Below are positions 29,893 to 39,090 of a DNA stretch of 44,169 nucleotides, piece by piece. Position numbers and translations under genes: made by a program. Where the stretch lies: the IMG/VR virus record IMGVR_UViG_3300010883_017048, positions 1 to 44,169 of that record; one strand, given 5' to 3'. A model generated the notes under the pieces. It was given only the letters and a program-made list of their open reading frames with translations. It was not told the DNA's origin and ran no database searches. Positions within the stretch are counted from its first letter, which is position 1. Every line of letters begins with the position of its first letter. The DNA comes from a virus.

Positions 29893-31697
29893 AGTATATT
29901 AATTTTAAGACAGTCACAATACAAAACTTTCTATCTGTTGGTGAAGAACCAGTCGTTGTTGATTTTAAACCTGGATTAAATGTAATTACAGGAGTTAATA
30001 GAGATAAAGAAGACAGAAGAAATGGTGTAGGTAAATCAACAATCGCAGACGCTATCTATTTTGCAATATACGGTAGTACATTACGTGAACTTAAAAAGGA
30101 GCACATTACAAATAATGTCACACAAGGTACAGCGGTCGTATCGCTAGAGTTTAGCATTAATGATAACGGATCAATATCTGAGTATAAGATCGTAAGGACG
30201 TTAGGACCTAGTAAATGTTATGTATATATTGACGATATAGATAAAACAAGGGATTCAATATCTAATACTACAGGATATATTACACAAATAATTAATAGCT
30301 CCCCGGAGGTGTTTCAAAATTGTGTTATAATGACGATTAATAATACCGTGCCGTTTATGGCAAAAAAGAAAATTGAAAAGAGAAAATTCATTGAAGGTAT
30401 TTTTAATTTACAGGTTTTTAGTGATATGTTATCACATATTAGAGCAGAGTATAATGATATATTGAGATCATTTGATATTGAATGCGCTAAATATGAAGAG
30501 ATATCTAACGCATTAAGGTCATATATAGATCAGAAAGACTCAGCAGATAAAGAAGCTCTTAGTCAACATGATCGACTATTATATCGAAAGAAATGTAATA
30601 ACACTAGTATTGAAGAGCTTAGTCAAAAGAGCTCTAGTATGGAGTTAGATAATAATATTAAGGTAATGGAGGATAAATTAATCCAATTAGATGATACCAA
30701 GTCAGAGGTCCGGGGAAAGATTGATTTATATAATAATCACTTAGGAGCTATTGAGTCATCCATTAAATTTACAGGTAGTAGCTTAGACAAGATAGGAACA
30801 GATGAAGGATCCTGTCCGGTCTGCTTACAATCTATTGATGATGCCCATAGAGAGCACATTGAAGATGAAAAGGAAAAACTTAAGACAGAGCAACTACAGC
30901 TAGATACAGGTCGAACTGACCTATTACAAAAAATCGAGAAGGGGAATAGTGCACTTAATATCATTAACGAAAATACTGATAAATGTAATAGAAAGATTTT
31001 AAAATATCGCTTAAATGTTCAAGAAGCTGAAAACGTAAAACTACAAGTAGAGAAATTAAACGAGGTTAATAGTCAAATTGATAGTGATCTCACGCGGCTT
31101 CGCGGTGATAATACCAGCATTAATAAGTTAATACGTTCTACTGAAAATAGATTGTCAGATGCGCAGGGTGGTATAGATGATATAAAAAAGGACTTGGCGC
31201 GTCTTGATATTGCAAAATTTGTAGTATCTGAGGAAGGTGTCAAATCTTATATTGTTAAAAAAATACTTCAGTTGTTCAATAGTAAACTATCATATTATCT
31301 TAAAAAGATGGATGCAAATTGTGTGTGTATATTTAACGAATACTTTGAGGAAGAGATAATCGATGAAAAGGGTAAGATATGCTCGTATTTTAATTTTAGT
31401 GGAGCTGAGAGGAAGAATATAGACCTGGCCTGTCTGTTCGCGTTCATGGATATCCGTAGACTTCAAGGTGATGTTGCATTTAACTTTAGTGTTTATGATG
31501 AGTTGTTCGATTCTAGCTTAGATGAGAAAGGTGTCGATCTTGTAATAGATATTTTAAAAGAACGCGTAGAAAAATACAATGAATGTATAATGGTCATAAG
31601 TCACAGAAAAGAAAGTACTAAGATTGCTTTAGGGGAAGTTATATACCTTGAAAAGCGTGGAGGTATTACAAAGCGTGTTGAATATAACATAAATTAG
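29889..31697 (+). CDS. 46: Recombination endonuclease subunit gp46 (Rad50/SbcC-like)
   Basis: A 602-residue SMC-like ATPase. Walker A is NGVGKST (45-51). A zinc hook, CPVC (309-312), lies at the turn of a long coiled coil; the ABC signature is NFSGAERKNIDLA; Walker B is FSVYDELFD near the end. Together with gp47 it forms the nuclease complex for host-DNA breakdown and recombination. Length is close to the T4 protein (560). Confidence 0.95.
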   Translation: MKYINFKTVTIQNFLSVGEEPVVVDFKPGLNVITGVNRDKEDRRNGVGKSTIADAIYFAIYGSTLRELKKEHITNNVTQGTAVVSLEFSINDNGSISEYKIVRTLGPSKCYVYIDDIDKTRDSISNTTGYITQIINSSPEVFQNCVIMTINNTVPFMAKKKIEKRKFIEGIFNLQVFSDMLSHIRAEYNDILRSFDIECAKYEEISNALRSYIDQKDSADKEALSQHDRLLYRKKCNNTSIEELSQKSSSMELDNNIKVMEDKLIQLDDTKSEVRGKIDLYNNHLGAIESSIKFTGSSLDKIGTDEGSCPVCLQSIDDAHREHIEDEKEKLKTEQLQLDTGRTDLLQKIEKGNSALNIINENTDKCNRKILKYRLNVQEAENVKLQVEKLNEVNSQIDSDLTRLRGDNTSINKLIRSTENRLSDAQGGIDDIKKDLARLDIAKFVVSEEGVKSYIVKKILQLFNSKLSYYLKKMDANCVCIFNEYFEEEIIDEKGKICSYFNFSGAERKNIDLACLFAFMDIRRLQGDVAFNFSVYDELFDSSLDEKGVDLVIDILKERVEKYNECIMVISHRKESTKIALGEVIYLEKRGGITKRVEYNIN

Positions 31698-31713
31698 GTT
31701 AAATGATTTTATA

Positions 31714-32937
31714 ATGATAAATGTCGGTATACCAGGTTCAGTCCCCGGGACAGTTATAGGGAAGACACAACTCTCACCATCACCATCTCAGCTACCTATT
31801 GTGAATCCCGGTGTATCCAAAAAGGAACTACCAAGACCGGCTGAATTGGATTTACCTCGCGCTCTAAATTATTATGCTGATTTTAGCGGATGCGGCTTTT
31901 GGAGGATGGCCTGGCCGGAACATGTACTTGATGCACATCAAAAAGCTGTTGTACATGGGAGTACATGTATGATACTTGATGAGAGGTCCTATCAAAATCT
32001 TGAAAGTGTCCGCGTCCAACGACAGGCAACTGAGCACCAGCTTAAGTTTGTTCAGTTCTTAAGGGGTATCAGTCAAAAGCATAATTTTAGATTATTATAC
32101 GAGATTGATGATATTGTTTTTCATGAAGATATTCCAGATTATAATAAATTTAAGGCAGCATTTGTCGATCCCAAAATAAGAAAGTGCGCTGAAGAAATCA
32201 TGAAAACGTGTGACGAAATTACAGTTACAAATGATTTCATGAAAGAGTATTATATGGATAAGACTGGTAATAAAAATATTACAGTCATTCCTAATTACCC
32301 ACCAAAATTTTGGTTAGGTAATTTTTATGATGAAGATAGAATATCCAAGGTATATTCTAAGCGCAAAAGAAAGCCGCGGATATTATATGCTGGATGTGGA
32401 GCTCATTTTGATGTTGACAATAACGTTAATCAAAGGGACGATTTCCATCATGTAATTGACACTGTGATAAAGACGCGCAAAAAGTTTCAGTGGGTATTTT
32501 TAGGTGCGTATCCACTAAAACTAACACCTTATATTAGAAGTGGAGAAATCGAATTCCATCAATGGACTCGCTTATATGAGTATGGGCAGACGATCCATTC
32601 GTTACGTGTCAACGCAATGATAGCACCTCTGGAGAATAATACATTTAATAAGGCTAAAAGTGATATTAAATATGTGGAGGCTTCCGCCTTTGGACTTCCG
32701 GCTATTTGTCAAGATCTCTGTACATATGAGAATGCACCTTATAAGTTTAATACAGGTGATGAGATGATCGATCAGTTAGATGATGTTCTTAGTGATAAGG
32801 TTAAATATATGAAAATCTGCCGGAAAGCCCGAGCATACGCGGACACTAGATGGTTAGAGAGTGATAATAATATTGACAAATATCTAGAGCTATACACTAT
32901 ACCGTTTCAAGATCCAAAAAGAAAACTATTAAAATAG
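31714..32937 (+). CDS. GT-B glycosyltransferase in the replication block
   Basis: A 407-residue protein of GT4-like fold. LYEIDDIVFHEDIPDYN and CDEITVTNDFMKEYY belong to the N-terminal domain; the C-terminal KYVEASAFGLPAICQDLCTYENAP (about residues 325-348) is the nucleotide-sugar-binding E-x7-E-type helix. An N-terminal Pro-rich extension (residues 10-45) is unusual. It sits exactly where T4-like phages carry the clamp, clamp-loader and regA genes. Role unknown: it could modify phage DNA bases, virion proteins or host glycans. Confidence 0.75.
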   Translation: MINVGIPGSVPGTVIGKTQLSPSPSQLPIVNPGVSKKELPRPAELDLPRALNYYADFSGCGFWRMAWPEHVLDAHQKAVVHGSTCMILDERSYQNLESVRVQRQATEHQLKFVQFLRGISQKHNFRLLYEIDDIVFHEDIPDYNKFKAAFVDPKIRKCAEEIMKTCDEITVTNDFMKEYYMDKTGNKNITVIPNYPPKFWLGNFYDEDRISKVYSKRKRKPRILYAGCGAHFDVDNNVNQRDDFHHVIDTVIKTRKKFQWVFLGAYPLKLTPYIRSGEIEFHQWTRLYEYGQTIHSLRVNAMIAPLENNTFNKAKSDIKYVEASAFGLPAICQDLCTYENAPYKFNTGDEMIDQLDDVLSDKVKYMKICRKARAYADTRWLESDNNIDKYLELYTIPFQDPKRKLLK

Positions 32938-32938
32938 T

Positions 32939-32967
32939 TTGCATTTATTTTGAATAGCTAATACAAT
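32939..32967 (+). promoter_or_regulatory. Sigma70-like promoter of gene 43
   Basis: TTGCAT (32939-32944), 17 bases, TACAAT (32962-32967), then 7 bases to the ATG at 32975. Same start-proximal arrangement as the uvsY and queC promoters. Confidence 0.55.
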
Positions 32968-32974
32968 ATCCTAT

Positions 32975-35548
32975 ATGTATAGGAATGCAGTATACGATCA
33001 AGACCGAGAAGTAGTTAAGCTATTTACATGGGATGAGAATGGGAGAAGAACTGTAGTTGATTGCTCGTATGAACCTTATATTTATACAGAGACAAAACTA
33101 GAGGCTGATGCCGTTTCTATCTTTAATACAAAATTACGAAAACGCGCTTTTCAAAAACAAAGCTACAGATCAAGGTTTATTAAGGACTTTAGCACAGACC
33201 GGATTTTTTATAATCTAAACTCGGTCCAGCAATTCTTAGTTGACTCTTTTTGGAGCGAATACGATAAGCCGGAATTTAATCAGTTCCCGCTAAAGATATA
33301 TTATATAGATATCGAGACATATTCTCCCAACCAATTTCCAGTCCCAGAGGAAGCTAACGATACCATCAATGTTATAACAGTATATAATAGCATTAATAAT
33401 ATGTTCTACACCTGGGGTCTTGGTGAATACAAGTCAACAGCTGAGAATATAAAGTATTATCACTGTAATAGTGAGATCGAACTTTTACATGGATTCATTT
33501 CATTTCTTCGTAAAGACTATCCTGATATTATCTCCGGATGGAATAGTGAAGGCTTCGATATTCCATATATTGTTAATAGAATTAAGAGGATTTTAGAGCC
33601 AGGTGAATATGAAAATCTTTCACCTATAGGGAATGTATACTCTCGAGAAAGCGCTAGTGCAATGGGTGCACATAAGAAGATTATGAAGTATTATCTTCAA
33701 GGTATCTCATGTATTGACTATCTAGATGTGTATAAAAAGTTTAGCGTCGGCCTCCGGGAGTCATACAAATTGGATTATATCGCTCAATATGAGTTAGGTG
33801 AAAGAAAAGTAGATTACGGTAATACTAACTTATCGGGTTTAGCTGATGATGATTGGCAAACGTTTGTTGAATATAATATACAAGACGTCAATCTATTAGT
33901 GAAGATGGAGGAAAAGCTAAAATATTTGGATTTATTGCGCATGCTATCATATGTCGGATTAACAACATTAGAGTCCGCAATGGGGACTTTAAGTGTACTT
34001 ACCGGATCTATCGCTATTAAAGGTAAGGAAAAAGATCTCATAATACCTACGTTTACAAAAGATAGAGATATAGCTAGATATGAAGGAGCATATGTAGGAG
34101 AACCACAAAGAGGGTTTCAAGAGAATATTGTATCATTTGATGCAAATAGCCTGTATCCAAACACGATGATATCCTTAAATCTCTCTCCAGAGACAAAGGT
34201 TGGTACCATAGTTGATAAGACTGATAAGCTAGTAACAATTAAGCATGTAAATGGAAAGCTATTTACATTAAGCCTCGAGAAGTTTGGTGAGTTCGTTGAG
34301 CAGGAAAAAATAGCGATTTCTAGAGCTAAGGTACTATTTACACAGACTAAAAAAGGCCTTGTCCCGGAGATTGTTGATAAGCTTTATCAGCAGAGAGTTG
34401 AAGTTAAAAGACAGCTCAAGGAAACTAAGATCACATTATCTAAACTAGATGAGAACCATAAGGAGTATAAATCACTACAGTTAACAGCTAATCAATTAGA
34501 TATCAAGCAGTTTACTATTAAAATTCTTATTAATACCATGTATGGTTATTTTGGTAATAAGTATGCTCCTATGGGTGACCCTGATATAGCTAGAAGTATT
34601 ACTTTAACTGGTCAAGCTGTTATTAAGAGGTCAAATAAAATCCTTCGCGAGTACATGACCAAACTCACCGGTGATGACACCACTGATCCTATCATATATA
34701 ACGACACAGATAGTGGATACATAACAATTAAACCTATAACAGACGCGTTTGATTTAGAATTATGCAATAATGATGGTATTATCACCCCGGAAGTCCACGA
34801 GCAAGTTCAGAATATAGAAGATCATCTTAATGTAGAAATTACAAAATGGGCGACTCAGTCATTAGGTAGTTTAGATCCACGGTTTGTATTTAAGCGTGAA
34901 TTAATATCTGATGTTGGGATGTTTCTTCAGAAGAAGAGATATGTGCTACATGTTTTAGATGATGAAGGATTTTCAGTCAATAAGTTTAAGTATACAGGAG
35001 TCGAGGTTGTTCGTAGTACAATGCCAGACTCTATTAAGCCTTATGTTAAAAGAATTATAGAGACAATGCTATCAACCAAGAACTACACTACAACGAATGA
35101 AGTGTTTATGGAAGCATATGATATATTTAAAAAGCTCCCGGTTGAAGATATAGCATTCGTTACAGGTATTTCAAATTATGAGAAATATGCTAATCAATGT
35201 GATGAGCTTAACACCGTTAAGAGTATGCCAATACATGTAAAGGCTGCTTATTATTATAATTATTTGATAGATCGTCTAGATCTAAATAGTAAATATGAAA
35301 AAATACATTCCGGAGATAAGGTTAGATATGTGTATACCTCATCACCAAACAGATTTGGCCTAGCAACAATAGGTTATAAGTACTATTTTCCGGAAGAATT
35401 TAAAGAATACTTCCAGCCTGATACCGAGAAGATGTTTGAAAAGATTATTTTTAGTGTAATTGAGAGATTTTATGATTGCGCGAAATGGTCTATTAAGAGA
35501 CAATCACAACAAACACAGACAGATTTATTTGATCTTTTGGGTATTTAG
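32975..35548 (+). CDS. 43: DNA polymerase gp43 (family B)
   Basis: An 857-residue family B replicative polymerase with intact 3'-5' exonuclease. Exo I is YIDIET (catalytic D112, E114), Exo II SGWNSEGFDIPY, Exo III NIQDVNLL. Polymerase motif A is SFDANSLYPN (about 388), motif B INTMYGYFGNK, and motif C YNDTDSGY (about 575-582). The C-terminal TQTDLFDLLGI resembles the clamp-binding peptide of RB69 polymerase (LFDMF), so it probably still uses a sliding clamp although none is encoded nearby. Length is normal for the family (T4: 898). No intein seen. Confidence 0.97.
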   Translation: MYRNAVYDQDREVVKLFTWDENGRRTVVDCSYEPYIYTETKLEADAVSIFNTKLRKRAFQKQSYRSRFIKDFSTDRIFYNLNSVQQFLVDSFWSEYDKPEFNQFPLKIYYIDIETYSPNQFPVPEEANDTINVITVYNSINNMFYTWGLGEYKSTAENIKYYHCNSEIELLHGFISFLRKDYPDIISGWNSEGFDIPYIVNRIKRILEPGEYENLSPIGNVYSRESASAMGAHKKIMKYYLQGISCIDYLDVYKKFSVGLRESYKLDYIAQYELGERKVDYGNTNLSGLADDDWQTFVEYNIQDVNLLVKMEEKLKYLDLLRMLSYVGLTTLESAMGTLSVLTGSIAIKGKEKDLIIPTFTKDRDIARYEGAYVGEPQRGFQENIVSFDANSLYPNTMISLNLSPETKVGTIVDKTDKLVTIKHVNGKLFTLSLEKFGEFVEQEKIAISRAKVLFTQTKKGLVPEIVDKLYQQRVEVKRQLKETKITLSKLDENHKEYKSLQLTANQLDIKQFTIKILINTMYGYFGNKYAPMGDPDIARSITLTGQAVIKRSNKILREYMTKLTGDDTTDPIIYNDTDSGYITIKPITDAFDLELCNNDGIITPEVHEQVQNIEDHLNVEITKWATQSLGSLDPRFVFKRELISDVGMFLQKKRYVLHVLDDEGFSVNKFKYTGVEVVRSTMPDSIKPYVKRIIETMLSTKNYTTTNEVFMEAYDIFKKLPVEDIAFVTGISNYEKYANQCDELNTVKSMPIHVKAAYYYNYLIDRLDLNSKYEKIHSGDKVRYVYTSSPNRFGLATIGYKYYFPEEFKEYFQPDTEKMFEKIIFSVIERFYDCAKWSIKRQSQQTQTDLFDLLGI

Positions 35549-35551
35549 CGG

Positions 35552-35579
35552 TTGATTTTCAATTTATATATTTTATAAT
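35552..35579 (+). promoter_or_regulatory. Sigma70-like promoter upstream of the small gene before uvsX
   Basis: TTGATT (35552-35557), 16 bases, TATAAT (35574-35579), then 10 bases to the ATG at 35590. The -35 box begins just after the gene 43 stop. Confidence 0.5.
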
Positions 35580-35589
35580 AATAACAATT

Positions 35590-35967
35590 ATGAGTAACAT
35601 TACAGCATTTGTAGATAGCGTCGGTCGGACAGTAATTGGCCAGGTAAAGAGTATTAAAAAGTCTGATGAGTATATTAGCGTTAAGAATCCAGCGATTGTT
35701 AATGTTCAAGTAATTCAGGACTCTGGTCAAATACAAATCCAATTATTACCGTTTGTGTTCCGTGAGTTCATTAAAGCTAGTACGAGAGACGATGGTAATG
35801 TTTGGAATTTTAATAAGGCTAATGTTGTGTTTAGTGACAGCTTAGAACTAGAAGATAATATCCTACAGCAATATAATAATATTTTTAGTGATTCTGCTCC
35901 AACCGCTATACCACAGCCATCAAAACCCGGAGAGTCTCCGGATGTTATTAAACTCTTTGATGATTAA
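35590..35967 (+). CDS. Conserved small T4-like phage protein next to uvsX
   Basis: A 125-residue protein. TAFVDSVGRTVIGQVKSIKK and NPAIVNVQVIQDSGQIQIQLLPFVFREFI form a beta-rich domain, and it ends KPGESPDVIKLFDD. A protein of this layout often sits just before uvsX in marine T4-like phages, from memory of such genomes; its function is not known. The terminal IKLFDD is short and hydrophobic-acidic, like a clamp- or gp32-contacting peptide. It ends 25 bases before uvsX. Confidence 0.7.
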   Translation: MSNITAFVDSVGRTVIGQVKSIKKSDEYISVKNPAIVNVQVIQDSGQIQIQLLPFVFREFIKASTRDDGNVWNFNKANVVFSDSLELEDNILQQYNNIFSDSAPTAIPQPSKPGESPDVIKLFDD

Positions 35968-35992
35968 TGAGTAGAGAGGTTAAGAGATTATA

Positions 35993-37048
35993 ATGAGTAA
36001 AGAGTTTAATAAGGTTTTCGCGTCGCTGGATAAGATGAATCCGGAGGCCACTTTTCTTTCAGAAAGCGCACTATCTGTTGTCGATGATTGGATTGACACC
36101 GGGTGTATGGTTTTAAATTCTGTTATTTCCGGAAGCTTATACGGAGGGGTACCTAAAGGTAGAATTACAGGCTTCGCTGGGCCATCTCAAGCTGGAAAAA
36201 CGTATATTATTAACAAAATTTTAGCGGAAGCTCAAAAGAAGGGAATGATGCCTGTTATCTTTGATACAGAGGTTGCTATTGATAGAGGAAGCACTGAAGG
36301 AGTGGGTCTCGATCCGGCAAAGGTAAAATATGTACCGGTGCAAGCAGTAGAAGAATGCCGAAATCAAATTTCTGCTTTTTTAGATAGTGTTATTGAGAAT
36401 AAGATGGAGGGAAAATTCATCATATCTATTGATTCGCTCGGTAATTTAGCGTCTCAAAAAGAACTTGATGATGCTTTAAAGGGTAAGTCTGCATCCGACA
36501 TGGGAACCCGAGCCAAAGGGCTGAAGAGTATGATGCGACTGTTAACGTTTAAGGCTGCTAAGGCAAATACATCTATACTATTTAGCAATCATACATATGA
36601 TGACCCATCTGCAATGTTTCCTTCGCTGATTAAGAATCAATCCGGTGGAAAAGGCCCAGTGTATTTAGCTAGTGTATTGGTGCAATTAGCGAAGAGAGAT
36701 GAGAAAAACGATAAAGGTAATGACGATGATATCATGCTATCAGAGGCTAATAAATACAGTGGTACAACTTTACGTGCACTAACAGTTAAGAACCGCTTCG
36801 TACCCCCATTCTTAGAGTGTGAAATGTATTTAAACTATAAGACAGGGTTAGATAAGTACTCCGGTATAAAAGAACTAGCTGTTAATCATGGTATTCTTGA
36901 GCAAACCGGAAGTACATATGTATTAAAATCCACCGGAAAGAAGCTAGGTTACTTTAAAAACTGGCGAAATGACGAATCACTCTGGGAAGAGAGTATTCTT
37001 CCGGTATTAGAAGAGAAGCTAAATGAAGCTTATCGATACGGAGGTTAA
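35993..37048 (+). CDS. uvsX: UvsX RecA-like recombinase
   Basis: A 351-residue recombinase. Walker A is GPSQAGKT (63-70), Walker B FIISIDSLGNLAS, and NQSGGKGPVYLASVLVQL is the DNA-binding loop region; length is near T4 UvsX (391). It catalyses strand exchange with UvsY and gp32. The start follows AGGTTAAGAG. It converges with 37045-38331, whose stop overlaps by four bases. Confidence 0.95.
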   Translation: MSKEFNKVFASLDKMNPEATFLSESALSVVDDWIDTGCMVLNSVISGSLYGGVPKGRITGFAGPSQAGKTYIINKILAEAQKKGMMPVIFDTEVAIDRGSTEGVGLDPAKVKYVPVQAVEECRNQISAFLDSVIENKMEGKFIISIDSLGNLASQKELDDALKGKSASDMGTRAKGLKSMMRLLTFKAAKANTSILFSNHTYDDPSAMFPSLIKNQSGGKGPVYLASVLVQLAKRDEKNDKGNDDDIMLSEANKYSGTTLRALTVKNRFVPPFLECEMYLNYKTGLDKYSGIKELAVNHGILEQTGSTYVLKSTGKKLGYFKNWRNDESLWEESILPVLEEKLNEAYRYGG

Positions 37049-38331
37049 AGTCTACCCCAATTACCCATAAAGCCTAGATTTGCCGCCAAAGGGTTATAAC
37101 TATCATATACTAGATCTACGTTAACACCGTTTCTAGATAAGATGCCGCGAATTACTTGAGGCAACCGGGTAGGTTGATTGTAATTTTTTTGGATTTTCTG
37201 ATATTCTTCACCAGAGAGTGTAATTTGTCTACCTGCTAGTTTTGATATTATTTGTCTTACCTTAGGTACTGCCTGACCAGCATTTGAGATATTACCTATA
37301 TCTACAGTTGCAGTTGATATATCCTTCATGGAAATTGTACGTTCAGGTTCAGAAGCCGGTTCGGGTTCCTCCCTTGGTGGTTTACCATCAAATCCTAATC
37401 CCGCCAATGGTCCTTCATCATCCGCTACTGGAGATTCAAAATCGTCTTCCGGCTTATACATTGGCTCTGGTTCCGGGTCTTCATCCGCTACTGTAGCCTC
37501 ATAATCATCTTGTGGGTTATAGAGGTCAGCCTCCGCATCATACCTCTTTCGTGGTTCAGCGTCCCTAGGCTTCGGTGTCGGGTCATAAGTGGCACCTCTT
37601 GGAGCTGGTTCAGCGTCCCTAGGCTTCGGTGTCGGGTCATAAGTGGCACCTCTTGGAGCTGGCTCTTTTACTGGTTCTGGTTCTGGTTCATCTAATGTCT
37701 GCGGTTTAACCTCAACATCACCACCCGGGGCTTCTTCTGAGCCACCTCCTACCCGGTATCCACCGGGCATGTTGTAGCCACCAGTCCCGGAACCGCTAGC
37801 ATCATCTACACCAGGGATTGGATCCCCCGGTTGATGCCTTCCACTGTCACTAGGGTCACCATCCGGGGAAGCAACCGGTTCTGATTGTCCGGTTGCTGGG
37901 GAAGTTCCAAGACCGGAGATCGCAACCTCTAAATCATCGATAGCGTTATTAATCTCTGGATATTTTGCTACCATCTTCTCCTTGGGTAGCATCTTAAATA
38001 CATCTTTGTGAAAGTTTTTCCAAACAGATTGTAGTTGATCTAAGTCAAATTGATCTCTTACATTTACTCCAGTACCGATCTCCTCACCGTGCGCGACTTT
38101 TCCAACAGCACTACCTAAATTTTTGGCCATACTACCAAATCCCTTGACTTTATTTTTAAGCCAAGTACCAGCTCTCCCACCTTGACCCTCCTCAATGGTA
38201 TGTAACTCAGCATGACCTCTGAGTATATCTTCCACTAACAAGTCTATGCTATTTTGAATGTGTGAATGTGCTGTAATTCGAGTCCAACTTTCTGTTAGGA
38301 CCTGAGAGTCGTTAATTTTTCTCCATGACAT
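37045..38331 (-). CDS. Late-type Pro/Glu-rich protein, antisense in the early block
   Basis: A 428-residue protein of unknown function. N-terminal MSWRKINDSQVLTESWTRI has LTE at 12-14 (tag-like). A helical domain follows (to about residue 150), then a long acidic Pro/Gly region with two exact 18-residue repeats (APRGATYDPTPKPRDAEP), then a folded C-terminal domain from about 335 (TISMKDISTATVDIGN) ending NLGFMGNWGRL. AATAAATA lies 5 bases before the ATG. The linker plus tag suggests a virion protein. It is the only minus-strand gene between 26.5 kb and the right edge, and converges with uvsX. Confidence 0.65.
   Translation of the reverse strand: MSWRKINDSQVLTESWTRITAHSHIQNSIDLLVEDILRGHAELHTIEEGQGGRAGTWLKNKVKGFGSMAKNLGSAVGKVAHGEEIGTGVNVRDQFDLDQLQSVWKNFHKDVFKMLPKEKMVAKYPEINNAIDDLEVAISGLGTSPATGQSEPVASPDGDPSDSGRHQPGDPIPGVDDASGSGTGGYNMPGGYRVGGGSEEAPGGDVEVKPQTLDEPEPEPVKEPAPRGATYDPTPKPRDAEPAPRGATYDPTPKPRDAEPRKRYDAEADLYNPQDDYEATVADEDPEPEPMYKPEDDFESPVADDEGPLAGLGFDGKPPREEPEPASEPERTISMKDISTATVDIGNISNAGQAVPKVRQIISKLAGRQITLSGEEYQKIQKNYNQPTRLPQVIRGILSRNGVNVDLVYDSYNPLAANLGFMGNWGRL
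37552..37659. repeat. Tandem 54-base repeat, two exact copies
   Basis: Copies at 37552-37605 and 37606-37659 are identical and keep frame, encoding the 18-residue Pro-rich repeat of the 37045-38331 protein. Exact identity at the DNA level points to a recent duplication or ongoing slippage. Confidence 0.9.
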
Positions 38332-38336
38332 ACAAT

Positions 38337-38344
38337 TATTTATT
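38337..38344 (-). promoter_or_regulatory. T4-type late promoter variant
   Basis: AATAAATA on the minus strand ending 5 bases before the ATG at 38331. Confidence 0.5.
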
Positions 38345-38351
38345 TTTTTTG

Positions 38352-38380
38352 TTGGTATTTGATACGTTATCGTATATAAT
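38352..38380 (+). promoter_or_regulatory. Sigma70-like promoter of the queC operon
   Basis: TTGGTA (38352-38357), exactly 17 bases, perfect TATAAT (38375-38380), then 7 bases to the queC ATG at 38388. Divergent from the late promoter of 38331. Confidence 0.7.
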
Positions 38381-38387
38381 ATAGTAT

Positions 38388-39089
38388 ATGAAAGCAGTAA
38401 TACCTGTAAGTGGAGGAATAGATAGTAGTGTTATATATGAAACTATTGTTAGAAGTAATAAGTACAGCGAAATTCATGCTATTACGTTTGATTATGGTCA
38501 ACGTCATAGAAAAGAGATTGAGTATGCGAAAAATCGCGCGGGATCATCTACATCATACAAAATATTAGATGTAACGTTTTTAAAGGATATATTACAGAGT
38601 AGCTCAATTACATGTGATGATATATCCGTCGCCAAAACAAGAGATGTACTAGGAGATCCGCAAACTGTAAATTATGTACCTAATAGAAATATGATATTAC
38701 TGTCTATTTGCACAGGTTTCGCTGAATCAATCGAGGCAGATGTGGTATTTCATGGAGCTGCACTAGTAGATAGTCAAGCAGGGTACTGGGATGGTAGTGT
38801 TGAGTTTTTAGATCAAATAAATAAGATTAATGACCTAAATAGGCGACATAGAATCCGGGTTGAAGCTCCATTAATTGACAAAACAAAGAGGCAAATTATA
38901 GAAATGGGCCTCACCACCGGTGTAGACTTTAAAAATACATGGACATGCTATGAAGGTAAAGAGGAAGCATGTGGTGAATGCCCGGCATGCAGCTCCCGCA
39001 TTAAAGGCTTTATTGATGCTGGCTATATCGATCCATTATCTTATACTAGAGACATCCCATGGGGGGAATATAACTGTAAGATTATATAA
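38388..39089 (+). CDS. queC: 7-cyano-7-deazaguanine synthase (QueC)
   Basis: A 233-residue ATP-dependent amidating synthase that turns 7-carboxy-7-deazaguanine into preQ0. The PP-loop is VSGGIDSS (7-14). NYVPNRNMILLSICTGFAE matches the substrate-binding VPxRN motif, and the zinc site is CYEGKEEACGECPAC. With queD and queE on the other strand it completes preQ0 synthesis from carboxytetrahydropterin. It is followed after one base by a glutamine amidotransferase, suggesting preQ0 is converted further. Confidence 0.95.
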   Translation: MKAVIPVSGGIDSSVIYETIVRSNKYSEIHAITFDYGQRHRKEIEYAKNRAGSSTSYKILDVTFLKDILQSSSITCDDISVAKTRDVLGDPQTVNYVPNRNMILLSICTGFAESIEADVVFHGAALVDSQAGYWDGSVEFLDQINKINDLNRRHRIRVEAPLIDKTKRQIIEMGLTTGVDFKNTWTCYEGKEEACGECPACSSRIKGFIDAGYIDPLSYTRDIPWGEYNCKII

Positions 39090-39090
39090 A

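Noticed and set aside
37552-37659. Short direct repeats as a CRISPR array
   Set aside because: Only two copies, adjacent without spacers, and in frame within a protein.
38950-39090. Longer amidotransferase starting inside queC
   Set aside because: It would place the catalytic Cys far from the N-terminus; Ntn amidotransferases need it at position 2, as with the start at 39091.
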